From Microbacterium sp. AG238 (GTDB lineage: Bacteria; Actinomycetota; Actinomycetes; Actinomycetales; Microbacteriaceae): DNA of 64,000 nt. Where the stretch lies: positions 1,736,001-1,800,000 of the forward strand of contig NZ_RAQC01000001.1 of NCBI RefSeq assembly GCF_003610405.1. The letters are read 5' to 3'. Positions 1 through 8,247 of this stretch are shown here, in pieces. The notes beneath the pieces are model-generated. The model saw nothing but the letters and a program-made list of their open reading frames with translations, did not search any database and had not been told where the DNA came from. How positions within the stretch are numbered: the first letter of the stretch is position 1; each line of letters opens with the position of its first letter. The position numbers were made by a program, and so were the translations under genes.

Positions 1-1
1 C

Positions 2-736
2 CGCAACCTGGCCGCGTTCTCGTCGGGCACCGCGAAGGTTCTCGTCGCGACGGATGTCGCCGCCCGCGGCGTACACGTCGACGACGTCGAGCTCGTCGTG
101 CACGTCGACCCGCCCATGGAGCACAAGGCGTACCTGCACCGCTCGGGCCGCACCGCGCGCGCGGGCGCCGAGGGCGCCGTCGTCACTCTCGTGATGCCGG
201 GCCAGGAGCGCGACGTCAAGGATCTGCTCCGCAAGGCCGCCATCGCCGTCACCCCGACCTCGGTCACCGCAGAGTCGCCCGAGGTCACCGCTCTCGTCGG
301 CAAGGTCGCGCCCTACGTGACCCCCGCGCCGGTCGAGGTCGCGCCCCGTGGCACGAGCCAGGGCGCCAACGCCCAGCGCAAGCGCGCTGCACGTGACGCT
401 CGCGACGGCGGTGCGTCGAACGGTGGCGGCCGCTCCAGCGGCGGACGCGGTCGCGGCGGACGGGGCCAGGGCCAGGGTGCTGCCGGTGGCCGCGACGGGC
501 AGGCTGCACGCTCGGGCGGTCAGCGCGACCAGCAGCCGAGCCGCGGCGGACAGCAGTCCTCGCGCGGCGGCCAGAGCGCCGACCGCGCACCCCGCGAGAC
601 GCGCGATGCCGCCCCCGCGGGCAACCCGCGCCGCACCGGCCGCCGTGCATCCTCGAACGGTGCTGCCTCAGGCGGCAAGCTCATGGTGGGCTCGGTCGTC
701 CGCCAAAACAGCGCCGGACGCCGCAGCGGTCGCTGA
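2..736 (+). CDS. DEAD-box ATP-dependent RNA helicase, C-terminal part (5' truncated by window edge)
   Basis: The frame is open from base 2, so only the C-terminal ~244 residues are present. The first residues carry helicase motif V (VATDVAARGV) and then motif VI (HRSGRTARAG), which define the second RecA-like domain of DEAD-box RNA helicases. These enzymes use ATP to unwind short RNA duplexes in ribosome assembly and mRNA turnover. After the helicase core the protein continues as a ~110-residue tail rich in Gly, Arg and Ser with RGG-like repeats, typical of the RNA-binding tails of actinobacterial DeaD/RhlE-type helicases. The stop is followed by a nested palindrome shared with the convergent deaminase gene. 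Family assignment is firm; the exact paralogue cannot be told without the N-terminus. Confidence 0.93.
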   Translation, partial: RNLAAFSSGTAKVLVATDVAARGVHVDDVELVVHVDPPMEHKAYLHRSGRTARAGAEGAVVTLVMPGQERDVKDLLRKAAIAVTPTSVTAESPEVTALVGKVAPYVTPAPVEVAPRGTSQGANAQRKRAARDARDGGASNGGGRSSGGRGRGGRGQGQGAAGGRDGQAARSGGQRDQQPSRGGQQSSRGGQSADRAPRETRDAAPAGNPRRTGRRASSNGAASGGKLMVGSVVRQNSAGRRSGR

Positions 737-780
737 CCCGCAGCATCCGGCACACGCGCACTGCTCGCTGGGGCCTACCA

Positions 781-850
781 CCGAGAGCGCACGCTCGCCG
801 CGAAGACGCACCCTCGACCGTACGTTCTCGCGGCGGGGGTGCGTGCTCGG
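781..850. repeat. nested inverted repeat, copy 1 (probable bidirectional terminator / dispersed palindrome)
   Basis: An outer pair (CCGAGAGCGCAC at 781-792 with GTGCGTGCTCGG at 839-850) encloses an inner pair (796-811 with 821-835), both imperfect. The element lies between two convergent genes, where a two-way terminator is expected. There is no T-tract. The same nested design with AGAACGCACC-type words occurs at 7049-7120, so this looks like a dispersed family rather than a one-off hairpin. Confidence 0.6.
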
Positions 851-873
851 CGCGGGCGGCGCCCCAGCGGGCG

Positions 874-1995
874 TCAGACCGAGAGCGCGAACTCGGCGTC
901 GAGAGCGTCGATCTCGCGGGTGACCTCGGCGACGCGACGGGCCCGATCCTCGGCGGGCAGCCACGACGCCTCGAACGACGAGATCGCCATCCGGCGGACC
1001 TGCTCGCGCGACGCACCGATCTGCTCCGTGACGATGCCGTACTCGGCGGCGAGGGTCGTGGGGAACATCCCGGGGTCGTCGGAGCACGGGATGACGTTGA
1101 GCCCGGCCTCGAGCATCGCGCCGATCGATGCGCGACGCCAGGGCCGCCACGAGCGGCGTGACGTGGTCGAGGCGACGGTGAACGCGACCTGCTCCTCGCG
1201 CATCCGCTCGACGACCGCGTCGTCCTCGAGCACGTAGTACCCGTGGTCGATGCGGTCGCAGCCGAGCAGATCGAGGCAGGTGATCGTGTTGACGGCGGTC
1301 GGGGCGTGCTCCGACGAATGCGCGGTGCGTCCGAGACCCGCCTCACCGGCCAGGCGGTACGCGTCGACGAAGCGCTCGGGCGGACCGGCGGTCTCGAGGT
1401 TGTCGAGACCGATGCCCGAGACGTACGGGTGGGGGTTGTCGACGACCCGGCGGACGACCGCGAGGGCCTCCTCGCCACTGCGGCTGCGATCGATCCCCTG
1501 GATCATCAGCCCCGTCATGCCGAAATCCCTCTCAGCCATCCGGATGCCGTCGGCGTACGCCTCGACGGCGCCGAGATACCCGAGCGACTCGAGGTGCGGC
1601 GGCAGCGCATCGAAGAAGAGCTCGAGGTGGCGCGTACCGCTGCGGCGGTGGGCGTCCTCGAAGGCCTCGTAGACGATGCGGGTGAGGTCGTCAGCATCCC
1701 GGAGCACCTCGACCACCCAGTTCGACACCTGGAAGAGCGAGTACGACACCTCCGGCTCATCTGCACCGCGCTGCTGCGGAACGGGGATGCGCGTGTTCCG
1801 GTAGAGGGCAGGGTCGGGCGGCAGCGAGTTGATGTCGGCGAAGATGCGCTCGGGGTCGGCGGGCAGTTCGAGCGACTCGCGGTGCGCCAGCTCGGCGAAC
1901 GTCGACGCGCGGACCGTGCCGATGAGGTGGCAGTGCAGGTCGGCCTTCGGCAGACGCTGCAGGTAGTCGACGGGGAGGGATGCTGCGGAAGTCAT
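874..1995 (-). CDS. adenosine/adenine deaminase family protein
   Basis: A 373-residue metal-dependent amidohydrolase that would deaminate adenosine (to inosine) or adenine (to hypoxanthine) in the cytoplasm. The zinc ligands and catalytic groups of the family are visible in order: the DLHCHL pair near residue 20, the His and Glu of AHSSEH, the RIDHG histidine, and the paired aspartates of SDDP. RIDHG and SDDP resemble the adenine deaminase branch as much as classical adenosine deaminase, so the substrate is open. The ATG at 1995 was chosen because the family's N-terminal motif follows ~18 residues later; the upstream open frame is unlike any family member. It follows the ABC importer genes on the same strand after a 98-base gap holding a strong hairpin, so it may be a weakly expressed last gene of that operon. 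Confidence 0.85.
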   Translation of the reverse strand: MTSAASLPVDYLQRLPKADLHCHLIGTVRASTFAELAHRESLELPADPERIFADINSLPPDPALYRNTRIPVPQQRGADEPEVSYSLFQVSNWVVEVLRDADDLTRIVYEAFEDAHRRSGTRHLELFFDALPPHLESLGYLGAVEAYADGIRMAERDFGMTGLMIQGIDRSRSGEEALAVVRRVVDNPHPYVSGIGLDNLETAGPPERFVDAYRLAGEAGLGRTAHSSEHAPTAVNTITCLDLLGCDRIDHGYYVLEDDAVVERMREEQVAFTVASTTSRRSWRPWRRASIGAMLEAGLNVIPCSDDPGMFPTTLAAEYGIVTEQIGASREQVRRMAISSFEASWLPAEDRARRVAEVTREIDALDAEFALSV

Positions 1996-2045
1996 GGTGC
2001 CGTTCGTACTCGTGGAGCGGTGCGGTCGTGAAACCGCGAGAAGAG

Positions 2046-2085
2046 GCCCGGCCGCCGAGGATGGGGGGATGCTCGGCGGCCGGGC
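2046..2085 (-). terminator. GC-rich stem-loop after the solute-binding protein gene
   Basis: Perfect 14-base arms (GCCCGGCCGCCGAG at 2046-2059, complement at 2072-2085) with a 12-base G-rich loop, 8 bases past the stop of the solute-binding protein gene. No U-tract is present. In ABC operons such hairpins commonly act as partial terminators or protect the binding-protein mRNA. Here it would lower expression of the deaminase behind it. Confidence 0.6.
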
Positions 2086-2093
2086 GGTCTGGA

Positions 2094-3176
2094 TCAGCGC
2101 GAGGCGACCTCGCGCGCGAACCGCTCGACCCACTGCGCGCGGTTCGGGACGATCTCGGCGGGGTCGAGCGTCGCGTAGCCCGCGGCGATCGGGTCGGCGG
2201 CGATGTCACCGACCACCGCGGTGATCTCGGCGGGGATCGTCGCGTCGAGGGCGACGGGGAGGTCGCCGACGATCTCGGCCGATGCCGTCTGCGCCTCGAC
2301 GGAGAGCAGGTAGTCGATGAACGCGTACGCGCCCTCGAGGTTCTTCGCTCCGCTGGGGATCATGGCACGGTTGGTCGCCATGTAGCGACCCTCGGCGGGC
2401 GCGGTCCACGCGACGGGCTCACCGGAGGCGATGAGCGTGGTCGCGAAGCCGCTCAGCGCATCGGCGGCGACGATCTCGCCCTGCGTGAGCAGGTTGGTGA
2501 CCTCGGTCGACGACGAGTAGAACTGCAGGATGTTCGGGGCCCAACCGCCGATCGTCATGTAGGCGGTGTCGATGTCGTAGGGGCCGTCACCGAACGTCGA
2601 CGCGACCCCCGAGACGGCGAGCTGCCCGGCCGTCACCGCGATGTCGGGGAAGGCGAGGCGTCCGCTGTAGGCGGAGTCGGCGTAGAGCGACCAGTCGGCG
2701 GCCTGCGCGGCATCCAGTTCGTCGGTGTTGTAGAGCGTGCCGTTGAGCTGGTAGCTGTAGGCGGGTCCGTCATAACCGTCCTCGACCGCGAAGTCGGCGA
2801 TCTTCGCCAGGTTCGGGACGTCGGACTCGTCGAAGTCCTGGAACAGCCCCTGCTCCTGGCCGGATGCCGCGAAGGTGTCGGAGATCAGCATCACGTCGAT
2901 CCCGGCGTCGCCACCGGCGAGCTGGAGCTGCGAGAGCCGGTCGGCGTTCGACCCGGTCTCGATCTCGACCGTGATGCCGGTCTTCTCGGTGAAGGGGTCG
3001 ACGATCGCCTCCTGGAACTGCTCGACGCCGAACGGGAAGGCGCTGACGACGATCGAGTCGCTCGATCCCCCGTCGCCGGACTCTGCCGAACCGCCGGAGC
3101 AGCCGGTGACGACGAGAGCCGTGGCGGCGACGGCGGCGGATGCCGCGAGGACGCGGCTGGTGCGGGTGCGGATCAT
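2094..3176 (-). CDS. ABC transporter substrate-binding lipoprotein, PotD-like
   Basis: A 360-residue extracellular binding protein. The N-terminus is basic, then hydrophobic, and ends in a lipobox (VVTGC, Cys ~24), so it should be a membrane-anchored lipoprotein on the outer face. The body matches the PotD/AfuA type of periplasmic-binding fold that serves polyamine, iron or other small charged solutes. The ATG at 3176 has AGAGGA upstream and directly begins the signal peptide. The order on this strand is permease, permease, ATPase, binding protein, deaminase. Substrate is unknown; the deaminase neighbour would fit a purine or nucleoside ligand, but that is inference. Confidence 0.85.
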   Translation of the reverse strand: MIRTRTSRVLAASAAVAATALVVTGCSGGSAESGDGGSSDSIVVSAFPFGVEQFQEAIVDPFTEKTGITVEIETGSNADRLSQLQLAGGDAGIDVMLISDTFAASGQEQGLFQDFDESDVPNLAKIADFAVEDGYDGPAYSYQLNGTLYNTDELDAAQAADWSLYADSAYSGRLAFPDIAVTAGQLAVSGVASTFGDGPYDIDTAYMTIGGWAPNILQFYSSSTEVTNLLTQGEIVAADALSGFATTLIASGEPVAWTAPAEGRYMATNRAMIPSGAKNLEGAYAFIDYLLSVEAQTASAEIVGDLPVALDATIPAEITAVVGDIAADPIAAGYATLDPAEIVPNRAQWVERFAREVASR

Positions 3177-3274
3177 GCGGGTTCCTCTCGGAGGTCTGCG
3201 GGCGGGGCGCAGAGGTGCGGGTCTGGTGCTGGGGTGGGTGCGGGTGCTGGTGCGGGGTGGAGGCGTCGGGCCGC

Positions 3275-4267
3275 TCAGGAGGCGAGGCGGATGAGGCGGG
3301 CGGTCGGCGCCGTGACGGTGACCCGATCGCCGGGGCGGGCGGTGACGGCCTCGTCGCGGACATCGGCGATGAGGCGCACGGCCGCGCCCGTGGCGTCGGC
3401 GGTCTCGACGGTCACGAGACGGTCGACTCCGCGGTAGGCGACGTCGAGCACGACTCCGTCGAGCGCGAGCCCGGTCCCGTCCGCGGGGCGCCCGAGAGCG
3501 AGGTGCTCGGGACGCACGGTCGTCAGCGTCCCGTCCGCCGCGGCGAGGAAGTTCTCGTAGCCGAGGAACTCCGCGACGAAACGGTTGGCCGGAGCGGTGA
3601 AGACGTCGGACGGGGCGCCTTCCTGCATGATGCGGCCGTCGCGCATGAGCACCATGCGGTCGGACATCTCCAGCGCCTCGTCCTGATCGTGCGTGACGAG
3701 CACGACCGTCAGACCGGTCTCGGACTGGATGCGGCGGATCTCGGCGCGCATCTGCACGCGCAGGCGCGCGTCGAGGTTCGACAGCGGCTCGTCGAGGAGG
3801 AGCAGCGTCGGCCGGATCGCAATGGCGCGGGCGAGGGCCACGCGCTGCTGCTGTCCGCCCGAGAGCTTCTTCGGCCGGCTCGCCGCGAGGTGTCCGAGGC
3901 CGACGAGGTCGAGCGACTCCTCGACGCGACGCCGACGCTCGGCCGCCGCGACCTTGCGCAGCTTCAGGCCGTAACCGACGTTCTCGGCCACGGTCATGTG
4001 CGGGAACAGGGCGTACGACTGGAACACCATCCCGAGTCCACGTCGCTCGGGTGGCGTGCGGGTGGCGTCCGTGCCCGCGATCATGATGCGGCCCGACGTC
4101 GGCTGGGTGTAGCCCGCGAGCATGCGCAGCGAGGTGGTCTTGCCGCATCCGCTCGGTCCGAGCAACGTCGTGAGCTGCCCCGACGGGATGGCGAGGTCGA
4201 TGTCGTCGACGGCGGTGAAGTCGCCGAAGCGCTGGGTCACCCCGACGAACTCTGCTGCGGTGGTCAT
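3275..4267 (-). CDS. ABC transporter ATP-binding protein, PotA-like
   Basis: A 330-residue cytoplasmic ATPase that powers the importer. Walker A is GPSGCGKTT (~37-45), the ABC signature is LSGGQQQR, Walker B is LLLDEP, and the H-loop is VTHDQDEA. The C-terminal ~100 residues form a TOBE-type domain, as in PotA/MalK/FbpC. The start ATG overlaps the stop of the upstream permease gene (ATGA). This is the only one of the three ABC importers in the window that has its own ATPase gene. A 98-base gap separates it from the binding-protein gene; its transcript would be C-rich and nearly free of structure. Confidence 0.95.
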   Translation of the reverse strand: MTTAAEFVGVTQRFGDFTAVDDIDLAIPSGQLTTLLGPSGCGKTTSLRMLAGYTQPTSGRIMIAGTDATRTPPERRGLGMVFQSYALFPHMTVAENVGYGLKLRKVAAAERRRRVEESLDLVGLGHLAASRPKKLSGGQQQRVALARAIAIRPTLLLLDEPLSNLDARLRVQMRAEIRRIQSETGLTVVLVTHDQDEALEMSDRMVLMRDGRIMQEGAPSDVFTAPANRFVAEFLGYENFLAAADGTLTTVRPEHLALGRPADGTGLALDGVVLDVAYRGVDRLVTVETADATGAAVRLIADVRDEAVTARPGDRVTVTAPTARLIRLAS

Positions 4268-5061
4268 CGGTTGATCCCTCCGAAGATGCGGGCGAAGCCG
4301 ACGGTGCGCTCGGCGATGACGGCGATGACGACGGTGCCCGCGAGGATGATGGTGCTCGTGGCCGCGACCATCGGGTCGTAGCTCTGCTGGACGTAGTCGA
4401 GCATGGTGACGGGGAGCGTGCGGAAGTCGCGGCTCTGCAGCAGCAGCGACAGCGGCACGTTGTTGAACGAGGTGACGAAGCTCAGCAGCCCCGCCGAGAA
4501 GATGCCGGGGCGCAGCAGGGGCAGCGTGACGGAGAAGAACGCGCGTAGCGGCGACGCGCCGAGCCCGCGGGCGGCCTCTTCGATGCCGGGATCGGCGAGC
4601 GCGAGCGACGCGCCCGTGACCCGCACCGCGTAGGGCAGCATCAGCACGGTGTGGCCGACGAGCAGCACCGGGAAGTTGTCGAGGCGCAGGCCGATCATCA
4701 GCTGCTGGTAGAGCGCGAGGCCGACGACGAGCTCGGGGACGATGAGGGGCGAGAGGAAGAGCCCCTCGACGAGTCCCTTGCCCGGCAGCTTGCCGCGGTG
4801 GATCGCCAGCGTCACGGGAACACCGATCAGAAGTGCGAGCACCGTGGCGATGAGGGCGAGCTGGAGGCTCGACAGCAGGGCGCTGATGAACGGGTCGTAG
4901 TTCAGCGCCGCCTCGAACCACTGCAGCGAGAAGCCCTCCGGCGGGAAGCGCAGGGTGCGTCCGCCCGTGAACGCCGTGGCGACCACGAAGAGGATCGGCA
5001 CGATCATGATGATGTAGCCGGCGACGGCGAGGGATGCCGCGACGGGACGACTGGTCTTCAC
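4264..5061 (-). CDS. ABC transporter permease, PotC-like
   Basis: A 265-residue inner-membrane permease of the importer with about six hydrophobic segments and the EAA loop (EEAARGLGAS followed by LPLLRPG) that docks with the ATPase. The start is taken as GTG at 5061, which overlaps the stop of the preceding permease gene (GTGA) and gives the expected short cytoplasmic N-terminus. The 3' end overlaps the ATPase gene by four bases, so the importer genes are translationally coupled. Confidence 0.9.
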   Translation of the reverse strand: MKTSRPVAASLAVAGYIIMIVPILFVVATAFTGGRTLRFPPEGFSLQWFEAALNYDPFISALLSSLQLALIATVLALLIGVPVTLAIHRGKLPGKGLVEGLFLSPLIVPELVVGLALYQQLMIGLRLDNFPVLLVGHTVLMLPYAVRVTGASLALADPGIEEAARGLGASPLRAFFSVTLPLLRPGIFSAGLLSFVTSFNNVPLSLLLQSRDFRTLPVTMLDYVQQSYDPMVAATSTIILAGTVVIAVIAERTVGFARIFGGINR

Positions 5062-5879
5062 GCGGTGGCCCCCCGTCGTCCGACGACGGCGGACAGGCCC
5101 GACACGGCGAAGACGAGGACCGTCATGATGATGGCCGTCGCGCTCGCCGCCGCCCAGTCGATCGTGACGCTCGAGTACGAGTAGAGCTGGGTCGACAGCA
5201 TCCGCTGGCTCGATCCGCCCAGCAGGTACGGAGTCGTGTAGGCGGTGACGCTGCCGGCGAAGACGAGCGTCGAGGCGACGACCATGCCCGGTGCCGAGAG
5301 CGGCACGACGATGCCCCAGAACGTCCGGGTGCGGCTCGCGCCGAGACCGCGGGCGGCGTCGTCGAGCCCAGGATCGACCTGGGCGACGGCGGAATAGCAC
5401 GAGATGATGGCGAGCGGCAGGAAGAGCTGGGTCAGGCCCAGCACGATCGCCAGCTCGGTGTAGAGCAGCTGCGGAGCCCGGTCGACGAGGCCGAGCCCGG
5501 TGAGCAGCTGCCCGATCGCGCCGTTCGAGCCCAGCAGCACGAGCCAGCCGAACGTGCGCACGACGTTGCTCAGCAGAAGCGGGAAGATCGCGAGGGCGAG
5601 CAGCACGCCCGACCAGCGCGAGGTCGAGCGGGCGAGCAGATAGGCGATCGGGAACCCCAGCACGATGCAGATCACGGTGACGATGAGGCCGAGCCCGACC
5701 GTGCGCCCGATGATCGCGAGATCGAACGGGTCGGTCAGCATCCGACCGAGACGCTCGAGGATGTCGACCAGGCTGACGCCGGGAGGGGCGAACAGCATCG
5801 CGATCGACGGGATGAGGAACCCCGCCAGCAGGAGCGCGAGCCCGGGGAGGGCCAGCAGTCCGGTGCGGCGTGAAACCAC
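5058..5879 (-). CDS. ABC transporter permease, PotB-like
   Basis: A 273-residue membrane permease, first gene of the importer operon. It has several hydrophobic helices and an EAA-type loop (DDAARGLGAS). The GTG at 5879 was chosen: GGAG lies seven bases upstream and the first transmembrane helix begins within ten residues. A longer reading frame upstream would run through the operators and is not protein-like. A putative promoter lies at about 5944-5973, with the likely start site inside the second tandem operator. Confidence 0.88.
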   Translation of the reverse strand: MVSRRTGLLALPGLALLLAGFLIPSIAMLFAPPGVSLVDILERLGRMLTDPFDLAIIGRTVGLGLIVTVICIVLGFPIAYLLARSTSRWSGVLLALAIFPLLLSNVVRTFGWLVLLGSNGAIGQLLTGLGLVDRAPQLLYTELAIVLGLTQLFLPLAIISCYSAVAQVDPGLDDAARGLGASRTRTFWGIVVPLSAPGMVVASTLVFAGSVTAYTTPYLLGGSSQRMLSTQLYSYSSVTIDWAAASATAIIMTVLVFAVSGLSAVVGRRGATA

Positions 5880-5915
5880 GAGCGAACTCCGTTCGTGCGA
5901 GGGGAGGATGCGGGT

Positions 5916-5949
5916 GCAACCGGTTGCGCAACCGGTTGCTCCTACCGTA
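5916..5949 (-). promoter_or_regulatory. two tandem LacI-type operators overlapping the importer promoter
   Basis: Two exact copies of the 12-base palindrome GCAACCGGTTGC abut at 5916-5927 and 5928-5939. Just upstream on the minus strand is a -10-like TACGGT (5949-5944), which would place the transcript start inside the operator pair. This is the arrangement for direct repression of the importer operon by the LacI protein encoded divergently at 6089. The palindromes are seen directly; their use is inferred. Confidence 0.8.
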
Positions 5950-6016
5950 GAGCCCGCGCGAGGGGCGATGCGACCATTCGTGTTAACACCGTGTAAAACT
6001 GCCGTCAGACGCCGGC

Positions 6017-6028
6017 GCAACCGGTTGC
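6017..6028 (+). promoter_or_regulatory. third LacI-type operator, upstream of the lacI gene
   Basis: A third exact GCAACCGGTTGC, 60 bases upstream of the regulator start and just upstream of a -10-like TAGGAT at 6039-6044. It could let the repressor autoregulate and loop with the tandem pair ~90-100 bases away. A separate perfect palindrome, GTGTTAACAC, lies between them at 5980-5989. Confidence 0.75.
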
Positions 6029-6088
6029 TTCGGCTCAGTAGGATGAGCGGACCGTCGCGGCATGCGGCGGCGGGATGAAGGGGGCACG

Positions 6089-7075
6089 GTGACGACACTC
6101 GCCGATGTCGCCGCGCATGCGGGTGTATCGAAGTCGACGGCATCCCGTGCTCTCAGCCGCCCCGATCTCGTCGCCCCCGAGACGGTCGTGCGCGTGCGCG
6201 CCGCTGCCGCGGCGCTCGGCTTCATCCCCAACCGCGCCGCGAGCCACCTCGCCCGGGGACGTAGCGGCATCGTCGCGCTCGTCGTGCCCACCCTCGACAA
6301 CGCGTTCTTCACCCCGATCATCGCGGGCGCCCAGGAGCGCGCCCGCGAGTCCGACCTGCAGCTCACCGTCGCGGTGCACCGGCTCGACGACGCCGACGGC
6401 CTCGACGAGCTCGAGCGCCTCGCCCGGCAGGTCGACGGCTGCATCCTCGTCGCCCCGCGCGGTCCCGACGACATCGTCCGCGCCGCCGGCGCCTTCGGGC
6501 CCACGGTCCTCGTCGACCGGGAGATCGAGGGCATGACCTCGATCGTGGCCGACACCGCGAGCGCCTTCGCGGAGCTCGCGACGCGCCTGGCCGAGGCCGG
6601 TCATCGGGGGATCGTGTACCTCGGCGGCCCGGAGGGGTCATGGCAGGACCGGCAGCGCTCCGCCGCGATCGACGCCGCCGTCGGCGAGCGCGTCGAGCTG
6701 ACCGCGCTCGGCCCGTTCCCGGCGACCTTCGCGGCGGGCGTCGCGACCGCCGACGCGGTCATCGACTCGGGCGCGACGGCGGTCGTGCCCTATGCGACAT
6801 CCATCGGCCTCGGTCTCGTCTTCGCCCTCCGCGCTCGCGGCGTCGCCTCGCCCGGCGAGATCGTCGTCAGCGCGGAACGCCTGGTGGCCGAGGCGATCGG
6901 GGCCGACGACGTGCCCGCGATCGACGTCGACGGTGACGAGCTGGGCCGCGAGGCCATGGCCGCGCTCCTCCCGATGCTCGTCGCCCCGCCATCCGCTCCC
7001 ACCCGCCGCCGCCTCGACGTGTCGGTGCACTGGCCCGCGGCGCAAGCCGCCGAGAACGCACCCTCTTCGCGATAA
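6089..7075 (+). CDS. LacI-family transcriptional regulator
   Basis: A 328-residue repressor. The N-terminal helix-turn-helix is TLADVAAHAGVSKSTASRAL, followed by the hinge region (IPNRAASHLARG) and a periplasmic-binding-like effector domain. The GTG at 6089 is preceded by AAGGGGG and places the helix-turn-helix at residue 3, as usual for LacI; an ATG nine codons upstream would add a non-conserved tail. It is divergent from the importer and deaminase operon and very likely controls it through the GCAACCGGTTGC sites. The last codons and the TAA stop fall inside a nested palindrome (7049-7120). Confidence 0.93.
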   Translation: MTTLADVAAHAGVSKSTASRALSRPDLVAPETVVRVRAAAAALGFIPNRAASHLARGRSGIVALVVPTLDNAFFTPIIAGAQERARESDLQLTVAVHRLDDADGLDELERLARQVDGCILVAPRGPDDIVRAAGAFGPTVLVDREIEGMTSIVADTASAFAELATRLAEAGHRGIVYLGGPEGSWQDRQRSAAIDAAVGERVELTALGPFPATFAAGVATADAVIDSGATAVVPYATSIGLGLVFALRARGVASPGEIVVSAERLVAEAIGADDVPAIDVDGDELGREAMAALLPMLVAPPSAPTRRRLDVSVHWPAAQAAENAPSSR

Positions 7076-7120
7076 CGCACCATCCGCGGTGCGTTATCGC
7101 GGCGACGGTGCGTTCTCGGC
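7049..7120. repeat. nested perfect inverted repeat, copy 2
   Basis: Outer arms GCCGAGAACGCACC (7049-7062) and their complement (7107-7120) are perfect over 14 bases. Inner arms GCGATAACGCACC (7069-7081) and complement (7088-7100) are perfect over 13 bases with a 6-base loop. Inner and outer arms share AACGCACC, so the element is itself a duplicated word. It lies between two convergent genes and includes the final codons and stop of the lacI gene. Likely a bidirectional terminator derived from a mobile palindrome. Confidence 0.75.
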
Positions 7121-7145
7121 GCCGCCGCGCCGGCGCGGGCGCGGG

Positions 7146-8129
7146 TCAGCGGGCGAAACGGTCGGTCGCGGCGACGAGAGCGGCGGCGATGCCGGGCTCG
7201 CCGGCCGAGTGGCCGGCGTCGTCGACCATGACGAACTCGGCCTCGGGCCAGGCCCGGTGCAGGTCCCACGCCGTCATGGGCGGCGTGCAGGCGTCGTAGC
7301 GGCCCTGAACGATGACACCCGGGATGCCGCGGAGCCGGCCCGACGCGGCGTCCTCGATCAGCTGCCCCTCGCGCAGCCATCCGCCGTTGAGGAAGTAGTG
7401 GTTCTCGATGCGCGCGAACGCCGTCGCCGACTCGGCCGCGGTCATGGCCGTCACCAGTTCGGGATCGGGCCGCAACGTCACAGTCGACGCCTCCCAGCGG
7501 GTCCAGGCCTGCGCCGCGGGAACGTGCACCGCCGGATCGGGGTCGGTGAGCAGCCGGTGGTACGCCTCGATCAGCCGGCTCCGCTCGATGGCGGGGACCG
7601 GTGCGAGGTAGTCCTCCCACAGGTCGGGGAACAGCGCGGCCGCGCCGCCCTCGTAGAACCACTCGAGCTCGTGGCGCCGCAGCGTGAAGATTCCGCGCAG
7701 CACCAGCTCCGAGACGGCATCCGGGTGCGACTGGGCGTAGGCGAGTGCGAGCGTCGACCCCCACGAGCCGCCGAACACCTGCCACCGATCGATGCCGAGG
7801 TTGCGTCGCAGCAGTTCGATGTCGGCGACGAGGTGCCATGTGGTGTTGTAGCGGAGATCGGCCGCCGGATCGCTCGCATGGGGCGTCGACTTCCCACAGC
7901 CGCGCTGGTCGAACAGGATGATGCGGTACGCCTCGGGATCGAAGAACCGACGGTGCCAGGCCGAGGTGCCGCCGCCGGGGCCGCCGTGCAGGAACACGAC
8001 CGGCTTGCCCTCGGGGTTGCCCGACTGCTCCCAGTACACGCGCTGGCCGTCGCCGGCGAGCAGGAAGCCCGTCTCGTAGGGCTCGATCTCGGGATACAGG
8101 ATGCCGGCCAGGGCGGCCGACACGCTCAC
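7146..8129 (-). CDS. pip: proline iminopeptidase (alpha/beta hydrolase, S33)
   Basis: A 327-residue cytoplasmic peptidase that releases N-terminal proline from peptides. The oxyanion-hole motif HGGPGGG, the DQRGCGKS strand, the nucleophile elbow GGSWGS, the acid GRYDACTP and the His of DAGHSAGE complete the S33 proline iminopeptidase signature. Length fits the family (310-330). The GTG at 8129 was chosen because GCGGAG lies 7 bases upstream and the conserved N-terminus (YPEIEPY) follows. The minus-strand frame stays open far upstream through the antisense of other genes, which is a GC artefact. Confidence 0.93.
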   Translation of the reverse strand: MSVSAALAGILYPEIEPYETGFLLAGDGQRVYWEQSGNPEGKPVVFLHGGPGGGTSAWHRRFFDPEAYRIILFDQRGCGKSTPHASDPAADLRYNTTWHLVADIELLRRNLGIDRWQVFGGSWGSTLALAYAQSHPDAVSELVLRGIFTLRRHELEWFYEGGAAALFPDLWEDYLAPVPAIERSRLIEAYHRLLTDPDPAVHVPAAQAWTRWEASTVTLRPDPELVTAMTAAESATAFARIENHYFLNGGWLREGQLIEDAASGRLRGIPGVIVQGRYDACTPPMTAWDLHRAWPEAEFVMVDDAGHSAGEPGIAAALVAATDRFAR

Positions 8130-8247
8130 CGTGCGGCTCCGCGGTCGCGTTCGTTCATGCGCTTTACCGTACCTGCGAGGCGTCGTGCACCGTGTCACCG
8201 CACGGCGACGAGCCGGGATCCGCCGCGAGTCCGGTCGCCTGCGCCGC

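Noticed and set aside
3177..3274. Gene or riboswitch in the G-rich gap between ATPase and binding-protein genes
   Set aside because: The gap is a run of GGTGCGGG-like words without a start codon context or stable structure; apart from the ribosome site it shows nothing definable.
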